Positions 47,514-55,660 of a DNA stretch of 64,000 bases are shown one piece after another. Origin of the DNA: Nostoc sp. HK-01 (GTDB taxonomy: Bacteria; Cyanobacteriota; Cyanobacteriia; Cyanobacteriales; Nostocaceae); assembly GCA_003990705.1 (NCBI GenBank), contig AP018318.1, forward strand, positions 6,304,001 to 6,368,000, given 5' to 3'. Positions within the stretch are counted from its first letter, which is position 1. The number at the start of each line of letters is the position of its first letter. A model generated the notes under the pieces. The model had not been told where the DNA came from. It was given only the letters and a program-made list of their open reading frames with translations, and ran no database searches. The position numbers and the translations under genes are program-made.

Positions 47514-49988
47514 ATGGCGCGTCCTAGCTATGGTGAAGAAGTCGAAGCGCGGGTAAGAACACTTTTAGAAAAGTTTTTGGCTTATGCCAATGATGAGTTA
47601 GAAGACAGTGAACTTTATAAAATTGCTCTCAATTGGGAAACGCCACAGCAAGTAATAGTCAGAACACAGTTAAGAGTTCTGGCGGAACTTAGTGGTTTGA
47701 CTAAAGAACAAGTCCGAGAAGCATTAAAACGACTTGAGGATTTTTTAGGCATTCTGAAGGATGAGCGCGAACATGAGAAGGGTTCCGAAAACTGGCACTT
47801 TCGCCTGATGCTTTGGCATGATAAAAGCGACAAAGAAGGGAATTTGCAGAAATTTGATGCAGAATGGCAACGCCGACGAGAAGAATTACCCGGTGTGCAG
47901 CGTGAGAAAAGTAAAAAAACTCAACCCAAGCCTACCCGTTACGAAAATATTCCCTTGAGTGGGGTAGTGGAGTTTGTCGGACGTGAAGCGAAATTGCAAG
48001 AACTCCATCAGTTGTTGCAGTCAAATCAACAGGTAGCCATTGCGGCGATCGCGGGAATGGGTGGAGTCGGAAAGACAGAATTAGCTTTGCAATATGCCAA
48101 TTCTCACCGCGTTACTTATCAAGGTGGGATTTGTTGGTTATCCGCAGTGCAGGATGTGGGGTTACAACTGGTGCAGTTTGCAATGAATAAGCTGCTATTG
48201 AACATCCCAGATGATTTAGATTTAGCTGCGAGAGTGCAATACTGTCTCACAAAATGGCATGAGGGTGAGGTTTTACTGGTAATTGATAACGTCACTAACT
48301 ATCGAGATGAAGTCCGGTGTTATTTAGAGTCTGTTCCGGCTCGGTTTAAGCAGTTAATTACCACGCGGGAAAAATTACAACCGCCGATAGTGCGCTTAGA
48401 TTTAGATGTGCTGACACCACTAGCGGCGATGCAGTTATTAAAATCTATAGTTGGTAGAGAAAGGCTGCGACGTGAGCCGTTAGTTGCGCGAAGACTTTGT
48501 AAGTGGTTGGGATATTTGCCACTGGGTTTGGAATTAGTCGGGCGTTATTTGTTAGGTGATGAGGAATTATCCCTAGCAGAAATGCTGCAAGACAAGGATA
48601 TTGCTCCAGCAATACCTCACATAGCAGAAGTAGCGAATAATCTTATTCAGTTTGTCAGCGATGATGATTTAATTTCGCCATTCCTTGGCAATGCTTGGTT
48701 TTACAAAGGTCAAGGATTGTATGACAAAGCTGAACCCTGGTACAAAAAGTGTTTAGAAATCACGAAACTACGTTTGGGAAAATCACATCACTATGTCGCA
48801 GTTAGCCTTAACAACCTCGGAGTACTTTACAACTACCAAGGCAGATATAGCGAAGCTGAAACCTTTTTAATCCAAGCTTTGGAACTGTCGCCCAAGCTGC
48901 TAGAAGAAGAAAATCCCTTAGTTGCCATTAGCCTCAACAGCCTCGGACTACTTTACAACTACCAAGGCAGAGACAGCGAAGGCGAACCCTTTTTAATTCA
49001 AGCTTTGGAACTATCGCTCAAGCTACTGGGAGAAGAAAATCCCTTAGTTGCCACTAGCCTCAACAGCCTCGGAGTACTTTACAACTGCCAAGGCAGAGAC
49101 AGCGAAGCCGAACCCTTGTTAATCCAAGCTTTGGAAATTAGACGCAAAGTGCTAGGCGAAGAACATCCCGATTTCGCTACTAGCCTCAACAACCTCGGAG
49201 GGCTTTACTGTTCCCAAGGCAAATACAACGAAGCCGAGCCGTTATATATCAAAGCATTGGAGATTAATCGCAAAGTGCTAGGTGAAGATCATCCTTTTGT
49301 CGCTACTAACCTCAGCATACTCGGAAAGCTTTACCATTCCCAAGGCAAATACAACGAAGCCGAGCCGTTGTGGAGTCAAGCTTTGGAAATTAGGCGCAAA
49401 GTGCTAGGCGAAGAACATCCCGATTTCGCCACTAGCCTTCACAATCTCGCGTTTATCTACGATTCCCAAGGCAGATACACTGAAGCCGAACCTTTATACG
49501 TCCAAGCTTTAGAACTCACGCGCAAACTGCTAGGAGAATCACATCCTGATGTCGTACTTAGCCTCGATAATTTCGCGCGATTCTACGAATCTCAAAGCAA
49601 ATACAGCGCAGCCGAAGCTTTATACATCGAAGCTTTGACACTCAGGCGCAAAATGCTAGGTGAAGAAAATCTTGATATCACCACTAGCCTCAACAACTTA
49701 GTAATACTCTACATTTCCCAAAGTAGATTCAACGAAGCTGCAACCTTACAAATCCAAGCTTTGGAACTCATTCGCAAACTGCTAGGGGACGAACATCCTG
49801 ATGTCGGGAAAAGTCTCTCCTTGCTCACATCACTCTACCTTGCCCAAGGCAGATACAGTGAAACTGAACTCTTGTTAATCCGTGAATTAGATATTTTAGA
49901 GCAACGATTAGGGGTAAATCATATTAATACTGTGACTATGCGTAAAGTTTTAGCAGATCTACGCGATCGCCTCAACTCACAACAGTAA
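47514..49988 (+). CDS. STAND NTPase: shared N-terminal domain, NB-ARC, TPR repeats
   Basis: 824-aa NTPase. Residues 1-120 (YGEEVEARVRTLLEKFLAYA…ENWHFRLMLWHDK) match the N-terminal domain of the NACHT protein at 11848. The NB-ARC core follows: VEFVGREAKLQEL, Walker A AGMGGVGKTELAL near residue 181, Walker B EVLLVIDNV, RNBS-like LITTREK and the GLPL-type LGYLPLGLELVGRYLL. The usual winged-helix region after it appears almost absent, since the chain passes from SLAEMLQ directly to PHIAEVANNLIQFVSD. Ten TPR units of 42 residues occupy about 389-808 (KALEIRRKVLGEEHPDFATS type, as in kinesin-light-chain TPRs). No catalytic effector is evident. Predicted role: ATP-dependent sensor/oligomeriser in defence or signalling. 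ATG 47514. Confidence 0.83.
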   Translation: MARPSYGEEVEARVRTLLEKFLAYANDELEDSELYKIALNWETPQQVIVRTQLRVLAELSGLTKEQVREALKRLEDFLGILKDEREHEKGSENWHFRLMLWHDKSDKEGNLQKFDAEWQRRREELPGVQREKSKKTQPKPTRYENIPLSGVVEFVGREAKLQELHQLLQSNQQVAIAAIAGMGGVGKTELALQYANSHRVTYQGGICWLSAVQDVGLQLVQFAMNKLLLNIPDDLDLAARVQYCLTKWHEGEVLLVIDNVTNYRDEVRCYLESVPARFKQLITTREKLQPPIVRLDLDVLTPLAAMQLLKSIVGRERLRREPLVARRLCKWLGYLPLGLELVGRYLLGDEELSLAEMLQDKDIAPAIPHIAEVANNLIQFVSDDDLISPFLGNAWFYKGQGLYDKAEPWYKKCLEITKLRLGKSHHYVAVSLNNLGVLYNYQGRYSEAETFLIQALELSPKLLEEENPLVAISLNSLGLLYNYQGRDSEGEPFLIQALELSLKLLGEENPLVATSLNSLGVLYNCQGRDSEAEPLLIQALEIRRKVLGEEHPDFATSLNNLGGLYCSQGKYNEAEPLYIKALEINRKVLGEDHPFVATNLSILGKLYHSQGKYNEAEPLWSQALEIRRKVLGEEHPDFATSLHNLAFIYDSQGRYTEAEPLYVQALELTRKLLGESHPDVVLSLDNFARFYESQSKYSAAEALYIEALTLRRKMLGEENLDITTSLNNLVILYISQSRFNEAATLQIQALELIRKLLGDEHPDVGKSLSLLTSLYLAQGRYSETELLLIRELDILEQRLGVNHINTVTMRKVLADLRDRLNSQQ

Positions 49989-50025
49989 AATTCATGTTCC
50001 TAACCTCATCAATCAAGCTTTCATC

Positions 50026-50193
50026 TCCAAGTTTCGTGTTCAGAACGAGAACGTTCCTGTTTCAAACAAGAATGTTCCTGTTTCAAGTGAGAACGTTCTT
50101 GTTCTAAATGAGAATGTTCTTGTTCTAAACGAGAACGTTTCTGTTTTAAGTGAGAATGTTCGTGTTTAAAACGAGAACTTTCCTACTCTGAGG
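50026..50193. repeat. Eight-unit 21-bp tandem repeat array
   Basis: Contiguous 21-bp units such as GAGAACGTTCCTGTTTCAAAC and GAGAATGTTCTTGTTCTAAAC, no spacers, with decayed units at both ends. The unit is related to that of the 11004-11213 array (CTTGT plus TTCT/GAAC core). It starts 38 bases after the NB-ARC-TPR stop. The same TTTCGTGTT core recurs in the direct repeats flanking the toxin-antitoxin pair. Confidence 0.85.
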
Positions 50194-50211
50194 TGGAATG
50201 ATGGTGTTGTG

Positions 50212-50282
50212 AGGGCGATCGCTCCACCTTTTTACTCGAAGTTTCGTGTTCTGAGGGCGAATGATGGTGGTATGAAGGCGAT
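50212..50282. repeat. Left direct repeat flanking the toxin-antitoxin pair
   Basis: About 71 bp starting AGGGCGATCGCTCCACC and containing CTCGAAGTTTCGTGTT and AATGATGGTGGTATGAAGGC. It matches 51101-51172 closely, in the same orientation. It is followed near 50287 by the dispersed repeat GACAAGCCGCAAGCGTCTA. Confidence 0.85.
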
Positions 50283-50365
50283 GTCTGACGACAAGCCGCA
50301 AGCGTCTACGCTCTAGTTTAATTGTAGAATGATCAGAACCGTAATGAATTAGTATAAACTTACCG

Positions 50366-50602
50366 ATGAATCAAGAACTGACTCAAGCGATCGCCTCCGA
50401 AATTCAGTTATTTCAGAATCTTGAACAAAAAGAAAACTTTCTTTTTTTACTCGGTGCTTTAATGACTAAAGTAATTAGCTTAAAAAAAGCTGCGGAAGTT
50501 ATGCAGCTAGAACCAGCAGAATTACTCAAAATTTTAGACTTGATGGGAATTGAGTTTTCGTATCTCTGTGAAGAAGATGTTGATTTAGAAAAAAGCTGGT
50601 GA
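50366..50602 (+). CDS. UPF0175-like antitoxin
   Basis: 78-aa protein encoded 4 bases before a DUF3368 toxin-like gene, the standard arrangement of this toxin-antitoxin class. The segment SLKKAAEVMQLEPAELLKIL and the following MGIEFSYLCEEDV resemble the UPF0175 antitoxins (small helical DNA-binding proteins that usually have an EFLxLLGxxGI-type motif). The N-terminal half is more divergent. It is likely a transcriptional autorepressor and neutraliser of the toxin. Start ATG 50366. Confidence 0.72.
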   Translation: MNQELTQAIASEIQLFQNLEQKENFLFLLGALMTKVISLKKAAEVMQLEPAELLKILDLMGIEFSYLCEEDVDLEKSW

Positions 50603-50606
50603 ATGA

Positions 50607-51092
50607 ATGCAGATTGTTCTTAATTCATCACCTTTGATTTTCTTGTCAAAGTTGAACTATTTGCATCAGTTGCTTGAATCTCCTGATGATTTCTACATTC
50701 CTCAATCTGTTGCGGATGAAATCAAAGCTAAATCAGATCCATCTAGCCAAACTGTTCAAGCTCTGATTAACTCTGGTAATCTTCAAGTTCGAGCATCTAA
50801 GTTAATAACCATTGTCAACAGTTTAAATCATCGCTTGGGCAAAGGTGAATCAGAAGCTATTGCTTTGGCAATTGAGTTAAACACAGATTATGTCTTGTTA
50901 GACGACTCAACAGCCAGAAGAGAAGCCAGAAGACTCGGTTTAAATATCAAAGGTACGTTAGCTGTTATCAAGAAATTGAGTAAAGATGGCAAAATCAGCA
51001 TTGAAAGCTTGGATGAGCTTTATCAACAACTCATACAAATTGAGTTTAGAGTTAAGAGGTCTTTGTTTGATCAAATCTTTTCTGAACATTAA
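50607..51092 (+). CDS. DUF3368 PIN-like toxin
   Basis: 161-aa PIN-fold protein of the DUF3368 family, putative ribonuclease toxin. Acidic catalytic residues are placed as expected: NSSPLIFLSKL at the N-terminus, GKGESEAIALAIELNTDYVL with its central Glu, and LLDDSTARREARRLGLNIKG with the paired Asp. GTLAVIKKLSKDGKI is the family's typical following block. The start ATG overlaps nothing; it lies 4 bases after the antitoxin stop, so expression is coupled. The pair sits between two direct repeats of about 71 bp, suggesting acquisition or excision as a unit. Confidence 0.85.
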   Translation: MQIVLNSSPLIFLSKLNYLHQLLESPDDFYIPQSVADEIKAKSDPSSQTVQALINSGNLQVRASKLITIVNSLNHRLGKGESEAIALAIELNTDYVLLDDSTARREARRLGLNIKGTLAVIKKLSKDGKISIESLDELYQQLIQIEFRVKRSLFDQIFSEH

Positions 51093-51100
51093 TAATACTG

Positions 51101-51172
51101 AGGGCGATTCGCTCCACCTTTTTGCTCGAAGTTTCGTGTTTGCAGGTGGAATGATGGTGTTGTGAAGGCGAT
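51101..51172. repeat. Right direct repeat flanking the toxin-antitoxin pair
   Basis: Matches 50212-50282 (AGGGCGATTCGCTCCACC … CTCGAAGTTTCGTGTT … AATGATGGTGTTGTGAAGGC) with one inserted base and a few changes. It begins 8 bases after the toxin stop codon. The remaining spacer to 51353 contains HIP1 sites but no gene that I can support. Confidence 0.85.
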
Positions 51173-51353
51173 CGCTTGACCAAAATTGTACAATTATGTG
51201 CGATCGCTTGTGAGCGTTGAGAGATAAAGAGAATTGCGATACTCATACTCTGATATTAATTTCTCAGCAATCAGCACTGAGCAACAGGTTCTTTTTTTAC
51301 TCGATTTACTGAACAAGTGCTAAAATCCTCAGATGGACAGTTAGGATATCCCA

Positions 51354-52790
51354 ATGCCAGTTGTAGCTAACGCAATCAAATTTGGTACAGATGGCTGGCG
51401 AGGCGTAATTGGTGAAGAGTTCACCTTTGAACGTCTTGCTCTGGTAGCGCCAGTAGCCGCTAAAGTCTTATATGATACTTATTACCCTACAGTTGGTAGC
51501 CGGACTATCATAGTCGGTTACGATCGCCGATTTATGGCGGAAGACTTCGCTCGTGCTGTTGCTGATGCTGTTACCGCCGTCGGATTTGATGTTTTGCTGA
51601 GTGAATCATTCGCCCCAACTCCGGCTTTTAGCTGGGCTGCTAAACAACTCAATGCTTTGGGGGCGTTAGTAATTACAGCTAGTCATAATCCTGGCTCATA
51701 TTTAGGTTTAAAAGTCAAAGGATATTTTGGTGGCTCGGTATCACCAGAAGTTACTAAAGATATAGAAGCATTATTATCCGAGGGCGTGCCAAAAGCAGCT
51801 ATTCCTGGGAAGTTAGAAAAGTTTGACCCTTGGCCTAGTTACACCACAGGCCTGGAAGGGAAAGTTGATATTGCCAAAATTCGAGAAGCGATCGCCTCTG
51901 GTAAGCTGACAGTATTCGCTGATGTGATGCACGGTGCAGCAGCTGGCGGACTAGCAAGATTATTAGGTGATCAAGTCAAAGAAATCAACAGCAACCGTGA
52001 CCCGTTATTTGGTGGCGGTGCGCCGGAACCATTACCAAAATATCTTTCTGGCTTATTTGAAGTTATTAAAAGTCACAAACAAACTAATCCATCTGGTTTA
52101 ACTGTTGGTTTAGTATTTGATGGAGACTGCGATCGCATTGCGGCGGTAGATCAAGACGCTAACTTCTTAAGTTCGCAGATATTAATCCCGATATTAATTG
52201 ACCATTTAACTTTGCGACGTGGTTTTACAGGTGAAATCATCAAAACAGTCAGCGGTTCGGATTTGATTCCCCTTGTAGCAGCACTGCACAATCTGTCACT
52301 GTTTGAAACACCAGTCGGTTACAAATACATCGCCGATAGAATGTTAGTCGCACAAGTACTTTTGGGCGGCGAAGAATCTGGTGGTATCGGCTACGGTAGC
52401 CACATTCCAGAACGAGATGCGCTACTTTCAGCATTGTATGTCTTAGAAGCAATTGTCGAATCTGGGCGAGATTTGAGCGAATATTATTCTGATTTGCAAC
52501 AACAAACAGGGTTTAATTCTGCTTACGATCGCATCGATTTACCCTTAGCTAGTATGGAAGTGCGATCGCGTCTTTTGCAACAACTGCAAACCCAACCCTT
52601 AACAGAAATTGCAGGGAAAGCAGTCATTGATTGTCAAACAATCGACGGTTATAAATTCCGCCTCGCTGACAAAAGTTGGTTAATGATTCGCTTTAGTGGT
52701 ACTGAACCAGTTTTGCGCCTCTACTGCGAAGCCGCAACCATCGAACAAGTACATCACACCCTTGATTGGGCGAGACAGTGGGCAGAGTAA
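51354..52790 (+). CDS. Phosphoglucomutase/phosphomannomutase family protein
   Basis: 478-aa alpha-D-phosphohexomutase that interconverts hexose 1- and 6-phosphates. All four family motifs are present: catalytic phosphoserine loop ITASHNPGSYLGLKVKG, metal-binding FDGDCDRIA, sugar-binding GGEESGGIGYG and phosphate-binding RFSGTEPVLRLYCE. Sequence type fits the cyanobacterial PGM/PMM clade rather than GlmM, but substrate preference cannot be read. ATG 51354. It is probably co-oriented with rdgB 75 bases downstream, the gap holding TGACTAA-type repeats that form an inverted repeat. Confidence 0.93.
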   Translation: MPVVANAIKFGTDGWRGVIGEEFTFERLALVAPVAAKVLYDTYYPTVGSRTIIVGYDRRFMAEDFARAVADAVTAVGFDVLLSESFAPTPAFSWAAKQLNALGALVITASHNPGSYLGLKVKGYFGGSVSPEVTKDIEALLSEGVPKAAIPGKLEKFDPWPSYTTGLEGKVDIAKIREAIASGKLTVFADVMHGAAAGGLARLLGDQVKEINSNRDPLFGGGAPEPLPKYLSGLFEVIKSHKQTNPSGLTVGLVFDGDCDRIAAVDQDANFLSSQILIPILIDHLTLRRGFTGEIIKTVSGSDLIPLVAALHNLSLFETPVGYKYIADRMLVAQVLLGGEESGGIGYGSHIPERDALLSALYVLEAIVESGRDLSEYYSDLQQQTGFNSAYDRIDLPLASMEVRSRLLQQLQTQPLTEIAGKAVIDCQTIDGYKFRLADKSWLMIRFSGTEPVLRLYCEAATIEQVHHTLDWARQWAE

Positions 52791-52795
52791 GATTT

Positions 52796-52858
52796 TAGTT
52801 ATTAGTCATTTGTCCTTTGTCCTTGGTCAAATGACTAATGACCAATGACAAATGACTA
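52796..52858. repeat. Inverted, heptamer-like repeat between two genes
   Basis: GTTATTAGTCATTTGTC near 52797 and GACAAATGACTAAC near 52847 are complementary, with further TGACTAA/CCAATGA units between. It may act as a weak terminator. Same sequence class as 56486-56534. Confidence 0.6.
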
Positions 52859-52865
52859 ACAACAA

Positions 52866-53450
52866 ATGACCAAATTACTCGTAGTCGCTACAAGCAATGC
52901 AGGTAAGTTGCGGGAAATGCAAGCTTACCTGATAAATTCTGGTTGGGAATTAACTCTTAAGCCAGAAGAACTAGAAGTTGAAGAAACAGGCGAAACTTTT
53001 GCAGCAAACGCTTGTTTAAAAGCCTCCGAAGTTGCCAAAGCTACAGGGCAATGGGCGATCGCTGATGATTCTGGCTTAGAGGTAGATGCTTTGAATGGTG
53101 TACCAGGAGTATATTCGGCGCGTTATGGCAAAACCGACGCAGACAGGATTGCGAGGCTACTTAAAGAACTAGGTGACGAAATTAACAGACAAGCACAATT
53201 TGTCTGTGCAGTAGCGATCGCCAGTCCTGATGGTGAAATAGTTTTACAATGCGAAGGGATTTGTCGAGGAGAAATTCTTTATGCACCCCGTGGTGATGGT
53301 GGTTTCGGCTATGATCCTGTGTTCTACGTTCCCGAAAAACAGTTAACCTTTGCCCAAATGTCACCAGAGGTGAAAAAATCGGTTAGTCATCGTGGCAATG
53401 CTTTTGCAGCGTTGATACCACAACTGAGTACAATACTGAGTGCTGAGTAA
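52866..53450 (+). CDS. rdgB: Non-canonical purine NTP pyrophosphatase (RdgB/HAM1)
   Basis: 194-aa house-cleaning enzyme that hydrolyses dITP, ITP and XTP to monophosphates. Signatures: N-terminal VVATSNAGKLREMQ, catalytic ADDSGLEVDALNGVPGVYSA with RYG, and the C-terminal GFGYDPVFYVPEKQLTFAQM followed by SHRGNAF. Length is standard. ATG 52866. A HIP1-free start; the downstream CRR6 gene follows after 53 bases and may be in the same transcript. Confidence 0.95.
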   Translation: MTKLLVVATSNAGKLREMQAYLINSGWELTLKPEELEVEETGETFAANACLKASEVAKATGQWAIADDSGLEVDALNGVPGVYSARYGKTDADRIARLLKELGDEINRQAQFVCAVAIASPDGEIVLQCEGICRGEILYAPRGDGGFGYDPVFYVPEKQLTFAQMSPEVKKSVSHRGNAFAALIPQLSTILSAE

Positions 53451-53503
53451 AGTTTCTCATTCCTAATTTTTATAGACGTAGCAATTACCATTCACAAATT
53501 ACT

Positions 53504-53974
53504 ATGACTATTGCGATCGCACTCAATACAGACTCGATTAACAACTTAGATTTGTCACCCGCTTTAACAGTAATTGAACCACTGCTAAAAGAGGGAGCCG
53601 CCTCTTATGAACAGCAATTAAGCTTTAATCTCGATTATCCTCTCGATCCTGGAGATCCCCGCGAACTTTCCGAAGTTCCAGAGTTACGACTATGGTTTAT
53701 TCGCTTAGATGCTAAATATCCCTGGCTACCTTTTTTACTAGATTGGAAAGCCGGGGAATTAGCTCGTTACACCGCCATGCTTGTACCACATCAATTCAGT
53801 ACTAAAGAAGGCATTCAATATAATCCTGAAGCATTAGAAATATTTTTAATGCACAAAATATTTGTTTTGACTGATTGGTTAAAAGAACAAGAAATCCCCA
53901 GTTCATCAAGGCTCAAATCTATGGCGCAAATGCTGGGTTATGAATTAGATGACGGTTTGTTTGAAATGTTTTAA
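53504..53974 (+). CDS. CRR6-type NDH-1 (NdhI) assembly factor
   Basis: 156-aa protein of the CRR6 family (earlier DUF1817). In plants and cyanobacteria it is needed to mature subunit NdhI during assembly of the photosynthetic NDH-1 hydrophilic arm. The signature YPWLPFLLDWKAGELARYTA followed by MLVPHQFS and YNPEALEIF is clear, and the end AQMLGYELDDGLFEMF matches as well. Soluble, no membrane spans. ATG 53504. The only photosynthetic-electron-transport gene in the window. Confidence 0.88.
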   Translation: MTIAIALNTDSINNLDLSPALTVIEPLLKEGAASYEQQLSFNLDYPLDPGDPRELSEVPELRLWFIRLDAKYPWLPFLLDWKAGELARYTAMLVPHQFSTKEGIQYNPEALEIFLMHKIFVLTDWLKEQEIPSSSRLKSMAQMLGYELDDGLFEMF

Positions 53975-54041
53975 ATAATGATTTACAGGCGAATTTTGCG
54001 TTTTCGTCTGTAAACAGGCAACGTTAGAATTACTGTACAAC

Positions 54042-54362
54042 TTGCAGCAAAACTTGGTAATATCCCCAACTCCAGAAGAAGAGGACAGGGAATTAATTAT
54101 GCGACTGACACCGTTGTATCAACAAGATAAAGAACAAGTTAGACAAGAAGGGCGACAAGAAGGCCGACAAGAGGGAATTAAACAAGGGGAGCGTCTGGTT
54201 GTAGAAAATTTACTACAAGTACGCTTTGGCTCATTAGACAATGAGTTACAAGCAATTATTGAGCAAATATTCGAGTTACCACCAGCCGAATTCACTCCTT
54301 TACTGATGCAATTATCACGAGAGGAATTAATTGCTAGATTTAGTAGAAATCGTGATAAATAA
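54042..54362 (+). pseudogene. C-terminal remnant of an Rpn/DUF4351-type nuclease protein
   Basis: The frame, open from about 53982, encodes EEEDRELIMRLTPLYQQDKE, a QEGRQEGRQEGIKQG repeat and then a DUF4351-like helical end (LLQVRFGSLDNELQAIIEQI). Full-length relatives are about 250-300 aa with an N-terminal PD-(D/E)XK nuclease-like domain; that domain is missing here and upstream is the CRR6 gene. A TTG at 54042 or the ATG at 54099 could still start a short protein. I consider it a decayed copy. Confidence 0.6.
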
Positions 54363-54411
54363 AAATGGTGTGGTTTTGACACTAGTTGGTCAGTTTTCAC
54401 CACACCATTTT
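54362..54411. terminator. Inverted repeat after the DUF4351 remnant
   Basis: AAAATGGTGTGG (54362-54373) and CCACACCATTTT (54400-54411) form a perfect 12-bp stem with a 26-base loop; an AT-rich run follows. Suitable as a terminator in either direction. Confidence 0.65.
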
Positions 54412-54524
54412 ATTTTGTAGGATTGCTGATGATAGCAATAAAAATAACGATCGCAACAAACAGATTTACAGAACTCAGACTTAGAAGACGATTCCCAATC
54501 TAAAATCCAAAATCCAAAATTGGA

Positions 54525-55484
54525 TCAGCCGCCCCAAATTTTTTCAGAAACTGTTGTTGGTGAAATATCTGCTACTTTCCCAGTGGGGGATTTAATGGCG
54601 AGGAATTTTTCACTTTTTGGTAACAACTTGCCTGGATCTGAAGAGCCAAGTAGAGCGATGGTATAAGTTTGGGCTGCAATACTCAACTGTAATGCTGCAC
54701 TTTCGGTAGACAGCATTAAGTTTGCACCTGCAATCATGGCTGTTAACTTACCTGCATTATCAGGCGATGTCACCTTAATTTCTGGACAGGATGCTCGGAG
54801 CGATCGCACAAACTTTTCATCATCCACACCTTGAATCACAACTACAGGCATATCTGGCTGCTTCAGGTGAAACTCTTGAATAATCTGCTGCCAATTCTCA
54901 ACAGGATAAATTTTATCAGCACCCTTAGCTCGCAAGGCTGAATCAACACCTCCATAAATCAAGACGTAGCCTGTTTCATTTACCCCCAGACGTTTTTGTT
55001 CATTTTGTGACCATTCAATATCTGGTTTTGGCACATTTACGGCTAACTCTGGCAAAGGCGTGTTCATACCAAATGGGTTGAGCAACTCGTGATACGCCGC
55101 CGCTACATACTGAGATGGATTAAACGGCACGGTATGAGTCAGAAAAGCTGCTCCTTTGCCTTGAAAGCCAACACGCATGGGAATCCCGGTTAACCAGAGC
55201 ATCAGTCCCACTAACCAGCTTTGCCCAAAAGCAATGGCGACATCATACTCGCGATCGCGAATTGTGCCTACCAAGTTACCCCAATCTGCTAGACTGTTGC
55301 GATCTTTATAATCAAAGGTCAGTACCTCGTGAACAGACTTGCTCACCCGGTAGGCAGCCTTTGACTGGGGTTCCGTAACGACATCTATTTTGGCGTTGGG
55401 ATAATAACGCTTCAGATCATCTAGAGTCGGAAAGAAGAGAATTTGGTCGCCAATTCCGCCAGGTACAAGGGCTACTACTCGCAT
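54525..55484 (-). CDS. Glycosyltransferase family 9 protein
   Basis: 319-aa GT9 (heptosyltransferase/ADP-heptose:LPS) protein. It begins VVALVPGGIGDQILFFPTLD, the typical GT9 start with G-G-I-G-D, and contains the C-terminal donor-site region (QGVDDEKFVRSLRA … LTAMIAGANLMLSTESAALQ). It is likely to add a sugar to envelope polysaccharide or O-antigen; acceptor unknown. Cytosolic/peripheral membrane. ATG 55484. Divergent from ispD. Confidence 0.88.
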   Translation of the reverse strand: MRVVALVPGGIGDQILFFPTLDDLKRYYPNAKIDVVTEPQSKAAYRVSKSVHEVLTFDYKDRNSLADWGNLVGTIRDREYDVAIAFGQSWLVGLMLWLTGIPMRVGFQGKGAAFLTHTVPFNPSQYVAAAYHELLNPFGMNTPLPELAVNVPKPDIEWSQNEQKRLGVNETGYVLIYGGVDSALRAKGADKIYPVENWQQIIQEFHLKQPDMPVVVIQGVDDEKFVRSLRASCPEIKVTSPDNAGKLTAMIAGANLMLSTESAALQLSIAAQTYTIALLGSSDPGKLLPKSEKFLAIKSPTGKVADISPTTVSEKIWGG

Positions 55485-55549
55485 AATAATTATTGACGCT
55501 TACTCGCTCCTTATTTTAGGGGAATATAGGTATTGGATATTTAACGAAA

Positions 55550-55577
55550 GTCTGAAGTCTGAAGTCTGAAGTCTGAA
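55550..55577. repeat. Heptamer repeats GTCTGAA
   Basis: Four exact consecutive GTCTGAA units in the spacer between divergent genes. STRR-type repeat. Confidence 0.85.
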
Positions 55578-55660
55578 ATTGTATCTTTGGAGACTGCTGT
55601 AAGTCTTTTTGTGTCTACTTCAACCTTTATTTTTCATTAGTTTTTTAAGTGAGGAATTTT

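Noticed and set aside
54119-54403. Minus-strand ORF rich in RPSCRPSC repeats
   Set aside because: Antisense of the QEGRQEG repeat in the DUF4351 remnant.
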